Translations under genes and position numbers: made by a program
In this document: one piece after another, positions 36,202-44,183 of the stretch
How positions within the stretch are numbered: the stretch's first letter is position 1
How the letters are laid out: every line of letters starts with the position of its first letter
The notes under the pieces: model-generated
Databases searched by the model: none
Seen by the model: only the letters and a program-made list of their open reading frames with translations
What the model was told of the DNA's origin: nothing
Source of the DNA: Chitinophaga niastensis
GTDB taxonomy: Bacteria > Bacteroidota > Bacteroidia > Chitinophagales > Chitinophagaceae
Direction: 5' to 3'
Assembly (NCBI RefSeq): GCF_003014755.1
Contig: NZ_PYAW01000003.1
Coordinates: 310,001 to 374,000, forward strand
DNA length: 64,000 nucleotides

Positions 36202-37134
36202 TTAAAAACTGCTAAAAACAGCAAGCTTATATACATTATCATCCGCCGGGGTTGCGCAATCCAGCCAACTTTGTAAAGCGACTTGGGCAGTACAAGGTCC
36301 ATAAGTAATAATTTTAATTTTCCTCAGTAGTGATTCTTTCCTCAACATCGCTAAAACTTCTTGCAGGATTTCGCCCTTGAAGGGTGTAAACATAAAAAAT
36401 ATAGTTCCATCGGAATAGTCTGCTTTCCGTGCGTCAACATTTATAAATGTCACATTGGATAAATTAAGCTCCGCAGCGCAATCCCTTGCATAATCGCAAA
36501 AAGCCGGCTCAAACTCTACACCTTTGGCTGTGATTCCAGCGAGAAGATTTACCAGGATGGCTACCTGACCCAAGCCGGCGCCCAAATCAAAAAAAACGTC
36601 TTCTTTCTTAAAATGAGATTTCTCAACAAGTTCGAAAACGATTCTGGCTGGTGTTTTTTGATAATACACCATTTCCGGTTCTAAATCTTTAGTCTGCTCC
36701 GGCATAGTCTGAAAGGGGGATAATCCATTGATAAAGATATCAAGGTTATCATAACCTGTTTCTTCCTGGTGTTCGTTATAGTCTAAATTAAAATCGACGT
36801 ATTCATTAATCAGGCTTTTGAATTTTTTTCCTGTATATCTCTCCATTCGGATATTCGCCTGAAGCCTTTGAAATAGGTTAATATCAATTTCTTCCAGTTC
36901 AGCCTTTACTTTTTCAGCACGATATTTAAGCGAAATCAGTTTATCTGGTTGCGCTGTTTTTCGCAGGAGTTCCTCCATCTGATCTATCACCTGAAACCCG
37001 ATGAAGTCTATCACCTCAATACGTTTATCAAAGTTTTTCTCTTCATAGAGTGAAACATTTTTCTCTATTGTCCCGATATATGATTGTATTTCAAAAATTG
37101 TCCCGATATATGATTGTATTTCAAAAATGGCCAT
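36202..37134 (-). CDS. SAM-dependent methyltransferase with duplicated N-terminus
   Basis: The 310-residue cytoplasmic protein has a class I methyltransferase fold in its second half: motif I FFDLGAGLGQVAILV, acidic loop GVEFEP, motif II/III FINVDARKADYSDG, and IFFMFTPFKGEILQEVLAML. The arrangement recalls DOT1-like methyltransferases, but the substrate is unknown. The first half is helical (about 30-130). The first 20 residues are a perfect duplication of FEIQSYIGTI caused by a 30-bp tandem repeat right at the start codon. The initiator is ATG 37134; a start within the second copy cannot be excluded. Confidence 0.85.
   Translation of the reverse strand: MAIFEIQSYIGTIFEIQSYIGTIEKNVSLYEEKNFDKRIEVIDFIGFQVIDQMEELLRKTAQPDKLISLKYRAEKVKAELEEIDINLFQRLQANIRMERYTGKKFKSLINEYVDFNLDYNEHQEETGYDNLDIFINGLSPFQTMPEQTKDLEPEMVYYQKTPARIVFELVEKSHFKKEDVFFDLGAGLGQVAILVNLLAGITAKGVEFEPAFCDYARDCAAELNLSNVTFINVDARKADYSDGTIFFMFTPFKGEILQEVLAMLRKESLLRKIKIITYGPCTAQVALQSWLDCATPADDNVYKLAVFSSF
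37067..37126. repeat. perfect 30-bp tandem duplication at the start of the methyltransferase gene
   Basis: 37067-37096 and 37097-37126 are identical and in frame, adding exactly ten residues (FEIQSYIGTI) next to the start codon. Perfect identity suggests a recent event. Confidence 0.95.
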
Positions 37135-37929
37135 CTTTGCTGGGAGATCACAATTAATAATGTCTGATTTTTTTTAGTCAATTTAGTATTTTGATTTTAA
37201 ATATGCAAGGCGGCTATTACAAATCAGTTCCGTTCATTGCCGCTTGCGTCAATTACGACTACTGGTGGTAGCCTGTCAGTCATTCCGGGTTTGCGAACAG
37301 GGCAGGATTCGAACCTACATATACTATACAATCATTGCCAGTGTGCTCGTCAGGCCAGCTGCCTGTGCGGGTAGAAATGCAGGAAAATCGCCGCACCACT
37401 GGTAAATTGAATCTGCATTAACTATATAGTGCGTTGCCATTCGCCACCTGTTCATGTTATTGAAAACAGCGGATAGATAGAAACTGTAATAATTGGTACA
37501 TCGTAATTAAAGCAACACTGCTTTGTGCGAACAGTATACTACGATGTTCTCTATAGTAAGCGGGGGCTATGAACTTCTATAAAGCATATTATTTATTTTT
37601 GTTCATGTGTAGTAGTTGCATTTATGTAACCGGCTTATATAAATACAAAACAATCTAATACCGATGCATACAGCACCAGTATACCTGCAGATAAGTATCA
37701 GGTCTATTTTGTCAACCAGTTGCGGGAAGGGTTTCCATCAACTTCATTTTTCATATCGGGGGTTTGTATTATTCCATCGGCTATTTATAATTATTGTACA
37801 CGAAAGTATATTCCAGGTTATTTTGTTGAGATGCCTCTGATTTTTAACAAATCTGCCATGAAAAAGTTCGGGATATATCCATCCATTATCGGACTATGCA
37901 GATTTTTTTTTAATTTTGTTCCATACATT
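37135..37929. other. intergenic region with a tRNA T-arm-like word
   Basis: About 795 bases between divergent genes. On the minus strand 37318-37302 reads as a T-arm (GTAGG-TTCGAAT-CCTGC), and a poor acceptor match lies near 37375, but no anticodon arm can be folded, so no tRNA is called. The frame opening at 37720 is only an upstream extension of the Crp/Fnr gene. Nothing else recognised. Confidence 0.4.
37911..37918 (+). promoter_or_regulatory. -7 element TAATTTTG of the first Crp/Fnr gene
   Basis: TAATTTTG (TAnnTTTG consensus) ends 11 bases before ATG 37930. This supports that start over the longer frame beginning at 37720. Confidence 0.55.
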
Positions 37930-38514
37930 ATGTCAAACAGCTCAACACCGCTCATAAACTTTCTCCGCCTATTTCGATTGATCCCTCCCCGGGATGCGGA
38001 GATCATCACTGCCGCAACCGAGCTACGACAGTTTCATCAGGGGGATGAACTCCTGAGAGAGGGAAAGGTTTGCAGGGAAATTTTCTTTATCTGCAAAGGA
38101 GTATTACGCATTGTAAACCAAAATGAAAAAGGAGACGGTATCACGCATTTTTTCCTCAAAGAGAACCAGTTCTGCTCTATTCAGGATAGCTTCAACAACG
38201 GCACTCCTGCCAAAGAAAGCATCCTGGCTTCGTGTGATGCAGAAGTGATTACGCTGGAACGTAATAAATTAAAGGCGCTATACACACAACTCCCCTACCT
38301 GGAAAACCTGATCGATAATATCCTCCAACAGGCCCTGCTGGAAAGGATAGCAATTGTAAGCGTCTGTTTAAAGAAAGATGCGACCACCCGTTACCGCAAC
38401 TTCCTGTCAAATCAGCCCGATGTAGCCCTGCGTGTCCCGCTTTCAGACGTGGCTTCTTATCTTGGTATTACACAACAATCGCTTAGCAGAATCAGAAAAA
38501 ATATCCGTTCCTGA
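37930..38514 (+). CDS. Crp/Fnr family regulator (cassette 1)
   Basis: The 194-residue protein has an N-terminal cyclic-nucleotide-binding-like jelly roll (about 10-130: FHQGDELLREGKVCREIFFICKGVLRI, HFFLKENQFCSIQDSF) and a C-terminal winged helix-turn-helix whose recognition helix lies in SDVASYLGITQQSLSRIRK. No Fnr-type Cys cluster and no canonical cAMP phosphate loop are visible, so the effector is unknown. It is the first of three Crp/Fnr-effector pairs in 4 kb. Its presumed target is the SDR gene 70 bases downstream, with a palindrome between them. Confidence 0.92.
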   Translation: MSNSSTPLINFLRLFRLIPPRDAEIITAATELRQFHQGDELLREGKVCREIFFICKGVLRIVNQNEKGDGITHFFLKENQFCSIQDSFNNGTPAKESILASCDAEVITLERNKLKALYTQLPYLENLIDNILQQALLERIAIVSVCLKKDATTRYRNFLSNQPDVALRVPLSDVASYLGITQQSLSRIRKNIRS

Positions 38515-38519
38515 TATTA

Positions 38520-38545
38520 TTTACCTTTGGGTAAATGAACGTTCA
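38520..38545 (+). promoter_or_regulatory. 6-4-6 palindrome over the SDR promoter (candidate Crp/Fnr operator)
   Basis: TTTACC (38520-38525), four bases, GGTAAA (38530-38535): the geometry of Crp/Fnr half sites. It covers a perfect -7 element TACCTTTG (38522-38529). A second palindrome tgaacgttca follows at 38536-38545. The position, six bases after the regulator's stop, suggests control of the SDR gene; blocking of the -7 element would mean repression. Confidence 0.6.
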
Positions 38546-38583
38546 TCAATGTCTGATACCTTTATTCCATTAAAAAAAAGGGT

Positions 38584-39309
38584 ATGAACGATCAACTAAA
38601 AGGGAAAAAAGTAATCGTACTTGGCGGTAGCGCCGGTATTGGTTTTGCAACGGCTAATGCTGCTGCAGAAGAAGGAGCAGATGTAATTATTGCTTCCAGT
38701 AACCAGGAAAGAATTGATCTGGCACTTTCAGCTTTGCCTGCAGGAGCGAAAGGATTTGTTGTTGATCTCAGCAATGAAGCGGAAATTGAATCATTCTTCC
38801 ATCGCGAAGGCCGGTTTGATCACCTGGTATATACAGCAGGAGAACAATTACTACTGGGCGAACTTGCAGCCACAGCTGTCAATGATATCAAAAAGGCCTT
38901 TACATTACGGTATTATGGGGCCCTTTGCGCTGTAAAATACGGGAGCCCCAACATAAACAGGAATGGTACAATTACACTAACCACTGGCATTGCCAGCCGC
39001 AGACCGAATAAGGGCTGGACAACAGCCGCCGGCATCTGCGGAGCTATGGAAGGACTTACCCGTGCGCTGGCGGTGGAATTGGCGCCAATACGTGTAAATG
39101 CAGTTTCCCCTGGCCTTGTAAGAACGAGTCTTTGGGCAAATATGACGGCAACGGACAGGGAAGCCCTTTATGAAACTGTCGGAAATGCAATACCTGTGGG
39201 CAGAGTTGGCGAACCGGAAGATATTTCAGCGGCATACCTTTACCTGATGAAACAAGAGTATGGTACCGGCCAGGTTATCATAGCAGATGGAGGTAATATA
39301 TTGGTCTAA
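38584..39309 (+). CDS. atypical SDR-family oxidoreductase lacking the YxxxK catalytic pair (second copy)
   Basis: The 241-residue Rossmann protein has GGSAGIG (cofactor loop, residues 14-20), YTAGE, RVNAVSPGLV and the C-terminal GTGQVIIADGG. At the catalytic site it reads Ala148-Ala-Gly-Ile-Cys152 followed by GAMEGL, in place of Tyr-x-x-x-Lys. It is a paralogue of the protein at 4687-5406: both share the GKKV/SKKV start, GRxDHLV segment and missing active-site pair. Each is encoded directly after a transcription regulator, here Crp/Fnr and there AraC. The activity, if any, is unknown. Confidence 0.88.
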   Translation: MNDQLKGKKVIVLGGSAGIGFATANAAAEEGADVIIASSNQERIDLALSALPAGAKGFVVDLSNEAEIESFFHREGRFDHLVYTAGEQLLLGELAATAVNDIKKAFTLRYYGALCAVKYGSPNINRNGTITLTTGIASRRPNKGWTTAAGICGAMEGLTRALAVELAPIRVNAVSPGLVRTSLWANMTATDREALYETVGNAIPVGRVGEPEDISAAYLYLMKQEYGTGQVIIADGGNILV

Positions 39310-39342
39310 GAAAATACTTACCCTGTTTGATAACTGTCCGGT

Positions 39343-39410
39343 CATCCCAACAAAAATAAGAAAGGCTTTAGGTGGTCGAACTTAAAGCCTTTCTTATTTT
39401 TGTCGGGATG
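39343..39410. terminator. long terminator hairpin
   Basis: Arms of 28 bp (39343-39370, 39383-39410, one mismatch; inner 20 bp perfect) contain an aaggctttaa core flanked by A and T runs. It separates the SDR gene from the converging cupin gene. Confidence 0.75.
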
Positions 39411-39483
39411 AATCGATTTATCCGGATGTTGAAGCCCCCACTATTCAGATGGAATGAAAATGGATATCAAAGGATTTCACAGA

Positions 39484-40002
39484 TTATTTTCTTATAGGTA
39501 ACATGTCTGACTTGTCAACAGGAAAACTATCGTATTTATTATACAATTTTAAATATTTTTCAGGGTCAACCGGCTGCTCACTAAGTGTCTCAAATAATCC
39601 ATAAAAGAAACCTTCTCTATTCATAGATGGATTAAAAATTAATGTTAATGTCACTTCTTCATTTGAATCATTGCGAAACCCATGAGGTGTAAACCTTGGG
39701 ATATAAGCAACTCCTCCTTCTTTAACCTCCACCTGACGGTCTGCAACCGATATCGTTAATGTCCCTTTATTAACAATAAAAGTTTCATCCATAAACCGGT
39801 GATAATGGAGGTTAGCTCCGATAGTTAAAGGGGGTAATGTAATTTCGTATAGCCCTAACTGGTTGTTTGAAAGCTCGCTTGTTACCTTAAATGTACAGGC
39901 GAATCCACCCATTCTTATAGCTTCTCCTTCTCCGGGTTGAAATACAACCGCTTTATCTATCAATTCATCATTAAAATAGTCGGCTTTAATTTGTTTTTCC
40001 AT
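39484..40002 (-). CDS. cupin-domain protein
   Basis: The 172-residue single-domain cupin has motif 1 HYHRFMDETFIVNKGTLTI (His, His, Glu metal ligands) and motif 2 GGVAYIPRFTPHGFRNDSNE (His). This matches quercetin-dioxygenase-like cupins found next to regulators. It may be a metal-dependent dioxygenase or small-molecule binder; the substrate is unknown. Start at ATG 40002, after a -7-like GAATTTTG at 40024-40031. It is the effector of the second Crp/Fnr cassette. Confidence 0.85.
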   Translation of the reverse strand: MEKQIKADYFNDELIDKAVVFQPGEGEAIRMGGFACTFKVTSELSNNQLGLYEITLPPLTIGANLHYHRFMDETFIVNKGTLTISVADRQVEVKEGGVAYIPRFTPHGFRNDSNEEVTLTLIFNPSMNREGFFYGLFETLSEQPVDPEKYLKLYNKYDSFPVDKSDMLPIRK

Positions 40003-40048
40003 TTTGTGTATTTTTAATGACACAAAATTCGAACCTTCCGAAATAAAA

Positions 40049-40064
40049 AACATTTACAAATGTT
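40049..40064 (-). promoter_or_regulatory. 6-4-6 palindrome upstream of the cupin gene (candidate Crp/Fnr operator)
   Basis: AACATT (40049-40054), four bases, AATGTT (40059-40064) lies 16 bases after the regulator's stop and about 20 bases upstream of the cupin gene's -7-like GAATTTTG. Geometry is that of Crp/Fnr sites; the half-site sequence differs from those of the other two cassettes. Confidence 0.6.
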
Positions 40065-40079
40065 GATAACCCGAAAAAA

Positions 40080-40655
40080 TCAGCTTCCGGCACGTATCCG
40101 GCTTAGTTGTGTGGGCGTAATACCAAGATAAGAGGCTATTTCATGCTGTTTCAAACGAGACTCCAATGTTGGAAACTGCGCTAAAAAATCGGTATATCTC
40201 TTTTTAGCAGTGTCATGTCTAAAGGAGATCTCCAGCGGCTCCTTTTCTATAATCCAATGTATCTCCATGTACCTGATATAAAAGGCTGCAATATCAAGAT
40301 ACTTTTCAGTCAATTGCTTAAACTCATGAAAATTGTACTCCAGGATAGTAGCGGGCTCTAATACTTTAATGCTAAATTCGCTCGGAGACTTCTTTAATAA
40401 TGCAGCGGTTGATGCCACAAAGTGGTTTTCCGGAAAGAATTTCTTTATAATAATATCGCCGTTTTCAGCAGTATAGTACTGAGATAACAACCCCTCTGAT
40501 ACAAAACCAACTGTTTGGGGTATTTGACCTTCCGTTAAAAAGAAATCATTCCTGTCATAGCTTTTCTTTTTGATAATTTTTGCTAAAGCCAGTTTGCTTT
40601 CTTCTGAGAGTTGACCATATTCAGCAATTTTTATCCAAATGTTTTCCATGTACAT
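40080..40655 (-). CDS. Crp/Fnr family regulator (cassette 2)
   Basis: The 191-residue protein has a jelly-roll sensor domain (RNDFFLTEGQIPQTVGFVSEGLLSQYYTAENGDIIIKKFFPENHFV) and a shortened winged helix-turn-helix: HEIASYLGITPTQLSRIRAGS, ending right after the recognition helix. No Fnr Cys ligands are present. It lies between the terminator of the YdhR-like gene and the cupin gene, which it probably controls through the palindrome at 40049-40064. A second Met two codons later (40649) is an alternative start. Confidence 0.92.
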   Translation of the reverse strand: MYMENIWIKIAEYGQLSEESKLALAKIIKKKSYDRNDFFLTEGQIPQTVGFVSEGLLSQYYTAENGDIIIKKFFPENHFVASTAALLKKSPSEFSIKVLEPATILEYNFHEFKQLTEKYLDIAAFYIRYMEIHWIIEKEPLEISFRHDTAKKRYTDFLAQFPTLESRLKQHEIASYLGITPTQLSRIRAGS

Positions 40656-40666
40656 ATGCTTTTAAA

Positions 40667-40693
40667 ATCCCGTAAACACAATGCTTACGGGAT
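40667..40693 (-). terminator. terminator of the YdhR-like gene
   Basis: Arms atcccgtaa (40667-40675) and ttacgggat (40685-40693). On the minus strand the hairpin is followed by TTTT, 12 bases after the stop of the YdhR-like gene. It shows that the two Crp/Fnr cassettes are separate transcripts. Confidence 0.75.
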
Positions 40694-40704
40694 CTTTTGT
40701 TGTC

Positions 40705-41028
40705 TTAATTGTAATGAGGCGAATGCATATCTCTGCTTGCTTCTTCAGCAACATCCCCGTCAAATAGCTTGACAGTCAAACTTGCATTGACATATGCAGC
40801 CTGTTCTGCATAAAGCCCCGTTGCAAAGGCCCTGGCATTTTCTACCGAATCAAATTCATAAAACCCACCTACTGTATGCGTGCCAATTCCTACCAGCCAG
40901 GTTTTTCTGATTAACCCTTTAACATTTTTTAATTGCGCATTAACAACTTCCCATATTTCTTTTGTAAAAGGATGTACAGCTGTCTGAAATTCCCCATAGA
41001 GAAACACTTTGTTAATTGATTGACTCAT
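40705..41028 (-). CDS. YdhR-type monooxygenase-like small protein
   Basis: The 107-residue protein fits the YdhR branch of the dimeric alpha/beta-barrel (antibiotic biosynthesis monooxygenase-like) fold. It has a GLIRKTWLVGIGTHTVGGFYEFDSVENARAF block and the VKLFD strand near the end. YdhR-like proteins are cofactor-free oxygenase candidates without a proven substrate. It lies 63 bases after a Crp/Fnr gene with a palindrome between, and has its own terminator, so it is a one-gene target unit. Confidence 0.8.
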   Translation of the reverse strand: MSQSINKVFLYGEFQTAVHPFTKEIWEVVNAQLKNVKGLIRKTWLVGIGTHTVGGFYEFDSVENARAFATGLYAEQAAYVNASLTVKLFDGDVAEEASRDMHSPHYN

Positions 41029-41087
41029 TGTTTTAAATTTAATTGTTTAACAATAAGGCAAAGTTGACCATTCGGGGAATCATAAAA

Positions 41088-41103
41088 GTTGTCAAATGAC
41101 AAC
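41088..41103 (-). promoter_or_regulatory. 6-4-6 palindrome overlapping the Crp/Fnr stop codon (candidate operator)
   Basis: GTTGTC (41088-41093), four bases, GACAAC (41098-41103). It overlaps the last codons and stop (41092-41094) of the regulator gene and lies about 22 bases upstream of a -7-like CAACTTTG (41066-41059, minus strand) of the YdhR-like gene. Confidence 0.6.
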
Positions 41104-41676
41104 CATTTTGAGCTTGGCCCGCAACTTACTCAGTGTAGAATTAGTCATTCCCAGGTAGGAAGCAACTGCTTTACTGGATACACGGGTCAATAACTTAGGT
41201 TCATGTTCTATGACCCATTTCAGCTTATCAATACCTTCCATACCTAAAAAACTATAAATCCTCATTTGTGAGTGGATAAAGGCAAACTCCACGAATTGAT
41301 TATACATCAGTCGAAATGCAGGAAACTGTTCTACCGCAGAAAAAAACTGATCACGGCTAATAACTAATAACTCACAAGGTTCAAGCGCAACTAAAAAATC
41401 TCTTGACGGCTTTTGAGTGATCAGACTAGGTAAGGCAGTCATGATGCTATCTTCCAAAGCAAAATAGCCGGTAATATCATTCCCTTTTTTATCTACCTCA
41501 TATAATCTCAAACAGCCTGATTTAATAAAGTACATTTTTTTACAAACCTTTCCTGCCGCTTCCAATACCTGATTCCGCTTAGCTTTTATACTTTTAAAAT
41601 GAATGGCAATTTGCGCTATGGATTCATCTGAAAGCGCTGTTTTTTCTTTTAAAAAGAGATAAAGTTGATTGTCCAT
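41092..41676 (-). CDS. Crp/Fnr family regulator (cassette 3)
   Basis: The 194-residue protein has a cyclic-nucleotide-binding-like domain (RNQVLEAAGKVCKKMYFIKSGCLRLYEVDKKGND, GYFALEDSIMTALPSL) and a winged helix-turn-helix (SSKAVASYLGMTNSTLSKLRAKLK). There is no four-Cys Fnr signature. Its coding sequence ends inside a 6-4-6 palindrome that precedes the YdhR-like gene, so regulation of that gene is likely. The sensed signal is unknown. Confidence 0.92.
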   Translation of the reverse strand: MDNQLYLFLKEKTALSDESIAQIAIHFKSIKAKRNQVLEAAGKVCKKMYFIKSGCLRLYEVDKKGNDITGYFALEDSIMTALPSLITQKPSRDFLVALEPCELLVISRDQFFSAVEQFPAFRLMYNQFVEFAFIHSQMRIYSFLGMEGIDKLKWVIEHEPKLLTRVSSKAVASYLGMTNSTLSKLRAKLKMVVI

Positions 41677-41806
41677 AATGTAGAAAACTATTGACTATAA
41701 TTTAATAAGGTAGAATGGTACCTGATCCTCATCCTTTCAAATTTTTATTAATGGATTATCCGATTGAATATGCAAGTACCGTAAAAGCTATATCCACCTT
41801 TAGTTA

Positions 41807-42697
41807 TTAAAAGCGATGTTTGATGGCCCTATACTGTTCGGGGGACATCCCCATGAGCTTTTTAAACAAACGGGAAAAATAATAAGGATCATCATAGCCC
41901 AGGCTTGCTGCGACCTCCTTAATTTTAATATTTGAACCATAGAGCAACTGACAGGACTTCTGAATCTTGAGCTGAATAAAATACTCCATAGGTGAAGTGC
42001 CTGTAGTATGACGAAATAAACTGGAAAAATGTGACGCTGAAAGTTTATAGCGCACTGAAAAATCATCTACCGTAAATCTGCTTTCCAGTTTTTCACGCAT
42101 AAAAACAATTGTTTCCCTGATCATATCTTTCCCGGCTGTACCGGGGAAATGTTTCTCCGGATAAAGGAATGTCGATAAAAAATGATACAAACACATGTTG
42201 GCATTGTTTAAATTATCCTTACTATATCCCATTTCCAGGCAGCTATACATTTCATTCCAAATCTGCAGCCCCTTCTCATTATAGGGAATATCCCTGGGTC
42301 CGTCATTGAGAGAGATGTTCAACAGTTGATTGAAGGTATTCATATCTTTCCCGCTAAAATGCACCCAGAATATTGTCCATGGCTGCTCCTGATCAGCACC
42401 ATATTTAATATATGTTGCAGTGGCAGGGATTTGGAAAAACTGGCCAGGGTTAACCTCATATCTTTTTTTATCGATCATATACCAGCCTTTCCCCTGCACA
42501 CAGTAAATAAATATATTGTCTTCACAGCCTTTTCTGCGCTCCCGAAAATGAGAAAAAGCTTTAGGGAAATAACCAATATGCGTGATGAAAATCTGATTTA
42601 AGATCGTATTTGAGGCACTTGTATTTTTATAGATCACATTGGGTAAGCTTATCAGCTTTTGTCCCTCAAATCCATCCCTGACCTTAATCTTTCCCAT
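41807..42697 (-). CDS. AraC family regulator of the fucose locus
   Basis: The 296-residue protein has an N-terminal cupin sensing domain (VQGKGWYMIDKKRYEVNPGQFFQIPATATYIKYG) and a C-terminal AraC double helix-turn-helix (TVDDFSVRYKLSASHFSSLFRHTTGTSPMEYF, IKEVAASLGYDDPYYFSRLFKKLMGMSPEQYR). It resembles sugar-sensing AraC proteins of carbohydrate loci. It is divergent from the GH29 fucosidase gene. A 21-bp-period repeat abuts the fucosidase promoter, so it is probably the activator of the locus, with fucose or a downstream intermediate as inducer (inferred). Confidence 0.93.
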   Translation of the reverse strand: MGKIKVRDGFEGQKLISLPNVIYKNTSASNTILNQIFITHIGYFPKAFSHFRERRKGCEDNIFIYCVQGKGWYMIDKKRYEVNPGQFFQIPATATYIKYGADQEQPWTIFWVHFSGKDMNTFNQLLNISLNDGPRDIPYNEKGLQIWNEMYSCLEMGYSKDNLNNANMCLYHFLSTFLYPEKHFPGTAGKDMIRETIVFMREKLESRFTVDDFSVRYKLSASHFSSLFRHTTGTSPMEYFIQLKIQKSCQLLYGSNIKIKEVAASLGYDDPYYFSRLFKKLMGMSPEQYRAIKHRF

Positions 42698-42760
42698 ATT
42701 AACCGTTATTACTGATACCTTTTACGTAGATTAATCAGCTAAACTTAACACTTTAATAGA

Positions 42761-42820
42761 ATAATCCATTAAAATAGCCGCATAATTCATTGTAACCAGG
42801 CCGACAAGGCTTTAATTTTG
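42761..42820 (+). promoter_or_regulatory. fucose-locus promoter with AraC-type direct repeat
   Basis: ataatccatt (42761-42770) and ataattcatt (42782-42791) agree at 9 of 10 positions with a 21-bp period. The promoter is TTG at 42790-42792, a 20-base spacer and TAATTTTG at 42813-42820, 29 bases before ATG 42850. The second repeat overlaps the -33 element, as at AraC-activated promoters. Confidence 0.65.
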
Positions 42821-42849
42821 GAATTCCAGTAAATCCAAACATCACCATC

Positions 42850-44163
42850 ATGAAATCATTCGTAAGCCTACTAATCTTTTTATCTTTCTTTTGCCAGTCA
42901 AAAGCACAGTCTACACTTATAGACCCTGCTATACAAACGCCGAAAGCTGTATTAGATGACTTTATGGACCAGCGCTTTGGCATGTTCATACATTGGGGAC
43001 CTGTAACCTTACGGGGCACGGAAATAGGCTGGAGCAGGGGCACAAATGTGCCAACGGAGGAGTATGATAATTTATACAAAGAATTTAATCCGGTACTATT
43101 TAATGCAGACCAATGGGCGCAAACGGCCAAAAATGCCGGCATGAAATACCTGACCATCACTGCTAAACATCACGATGGCTTTTGTTTATGGCCTACTGCA
43201 TTTTCAGATTACAACATCATGAACTCCCAATATAAAGTGGATATTGTAGGAGAGCTTGCCAGGGCCTGTAAAAAATATGATATTAAGTTTTGTGTATATT
43301 TTACAGTGCTTGACTGGCACGACCAGAACTACCCTGTTCATATTTCGGGAGATAAAAATCCTGATCCTAATGCTGATATGAATAAGTTTGTTACCACCAT
43401 GAAAAATGAACTGCAGGAGATCGTAACCCGCTACCATCCCTTTATGCTTTGGTTTGATGGCAACTGGGAAAGCCCATGGAAAAATGAATATGCAGCAGAT
43501 GTTTATACCTTCTTAAAAAAGCTGGACCCGAATGTAATTATAAACAACCGCCTGGGAGCAAATAATCAACATCCAAAGTTAGGGCCTAACACTATTGGTG
43601 ATTATGCTACTCCGGAACAGGAAATTGGTGAACTGAACATGAAAGACCCGTGGGAAACCTGCATGACCATTTGCAACCAATGGTCATGGAAGCCAAACGA
43701 TCAAATGAAAACACTACATCAGTGTATCCAGACTTTAGCTAAAGTAGCCGGAGGAAACGGAAACCTTTTATTCAATGTTGGACCGATGCCCGATGGAAGA
43801 ATGGAAAACCGCCAGATTACCAGGCTGAAAGAAATGGGGGATTGGCTAAAACTATACGGCGAAAGCATTTATGGTACTAAAGGTGGCCCTTTTAAACCAA
43901 ATGAGGTTTATGCCGCCACCCGTAAAGGCAATAAACTATATATCCATGTTTTTGAGAGAAAATCAGCCAGCATAACATTGCCTGTCTTACCCAACACAAA
44001 GATTAAAAAAGCCTTTTGGCTGAATGGTGGCAAAATAAATTATAACCGCAATGCCGCAGGAAATATAACACTTCAACTACCTGATCAGCTTCCGGATAGT
44101 AACGACTCCGTAATTGTGCTGGAACTGGACATCAATGCAGAAAATATACCTGTCGTTTCTTAA
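42850..44163 (+). CDS. alpha-L-fucosidase, GH29
   Basis: The 437-residue secreted enzyme (signal ending FCQSKAQS) matches GH29: MDQRFGMFIHWGPVTLRGTEIGWSRG, KNAGMKYLTITAKHHDGFCLWPT, and YHPFMLWFDGNWE, which holds the nucleophile Asp. A short C-terminal beta domain follows (KLYIHVFERKSASITLPVLP). It releases L-fucose from glycans in the periplasm or at the cell surface. It is the first gene of the fucose operon (20-base gap to the dehydratase). Confidence 0.95.
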   Translation: MKSFVSLLIFLSFFCQSKAQSTLIDPAIQTPKAVLDDFMDQRFGMFIHWGPVTLRGTEIGWSRGTNVPTEEYDNLYKEFNPVLFNADQWAQTAKNAGMKYLTITAKHHDGFCLWPTAFSDYNIMNSQYKVDIVGELARACKKYDIKFCVYFTVLDWHDQNYPVHISGDKNPDPNADMNKFVTTMKNELQEIVTRYHPFMLWFDGNWESPWKNEYAADVYTFLKKLDPNVIINNRLGANNQHPKLGPNTIGDYATPEQEIGELNMKDPWETCMTICNQWSWKPNDQMKTLHQCIQTLAKVAGGNGNLLFNVGPMPDGRMENRQITRLKEMGDWLKLYGESIYGTKGGPFKPNEVYAATRKGNKLYIHVFERKSASITLPVLPNTKIKKAFWLNGGKINYNRNAAGNITLQLPDQLPDSNDSVIVLELDINAENIPVVS

Positions 44164-44183
44164 CTATAAATCAGTGCCTGAAT

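Noticed and set aside
37302-37380. tRNA-like sequence on the minus strand (T-arm GGTTCGAATCC and a partial acceptor match)
   Set aside because: No anticodon stem or correct D arm can be folded and the acceptor pairing is imperfect, so neither a tRNA nor an att site can be supported.
37720-37929. 70-residue N-terminal extension of the first Crp/Fnr protein
   Set aside because: The extension has no family similarity and a -7 element TAATTTTG lies just before ATG 37930.
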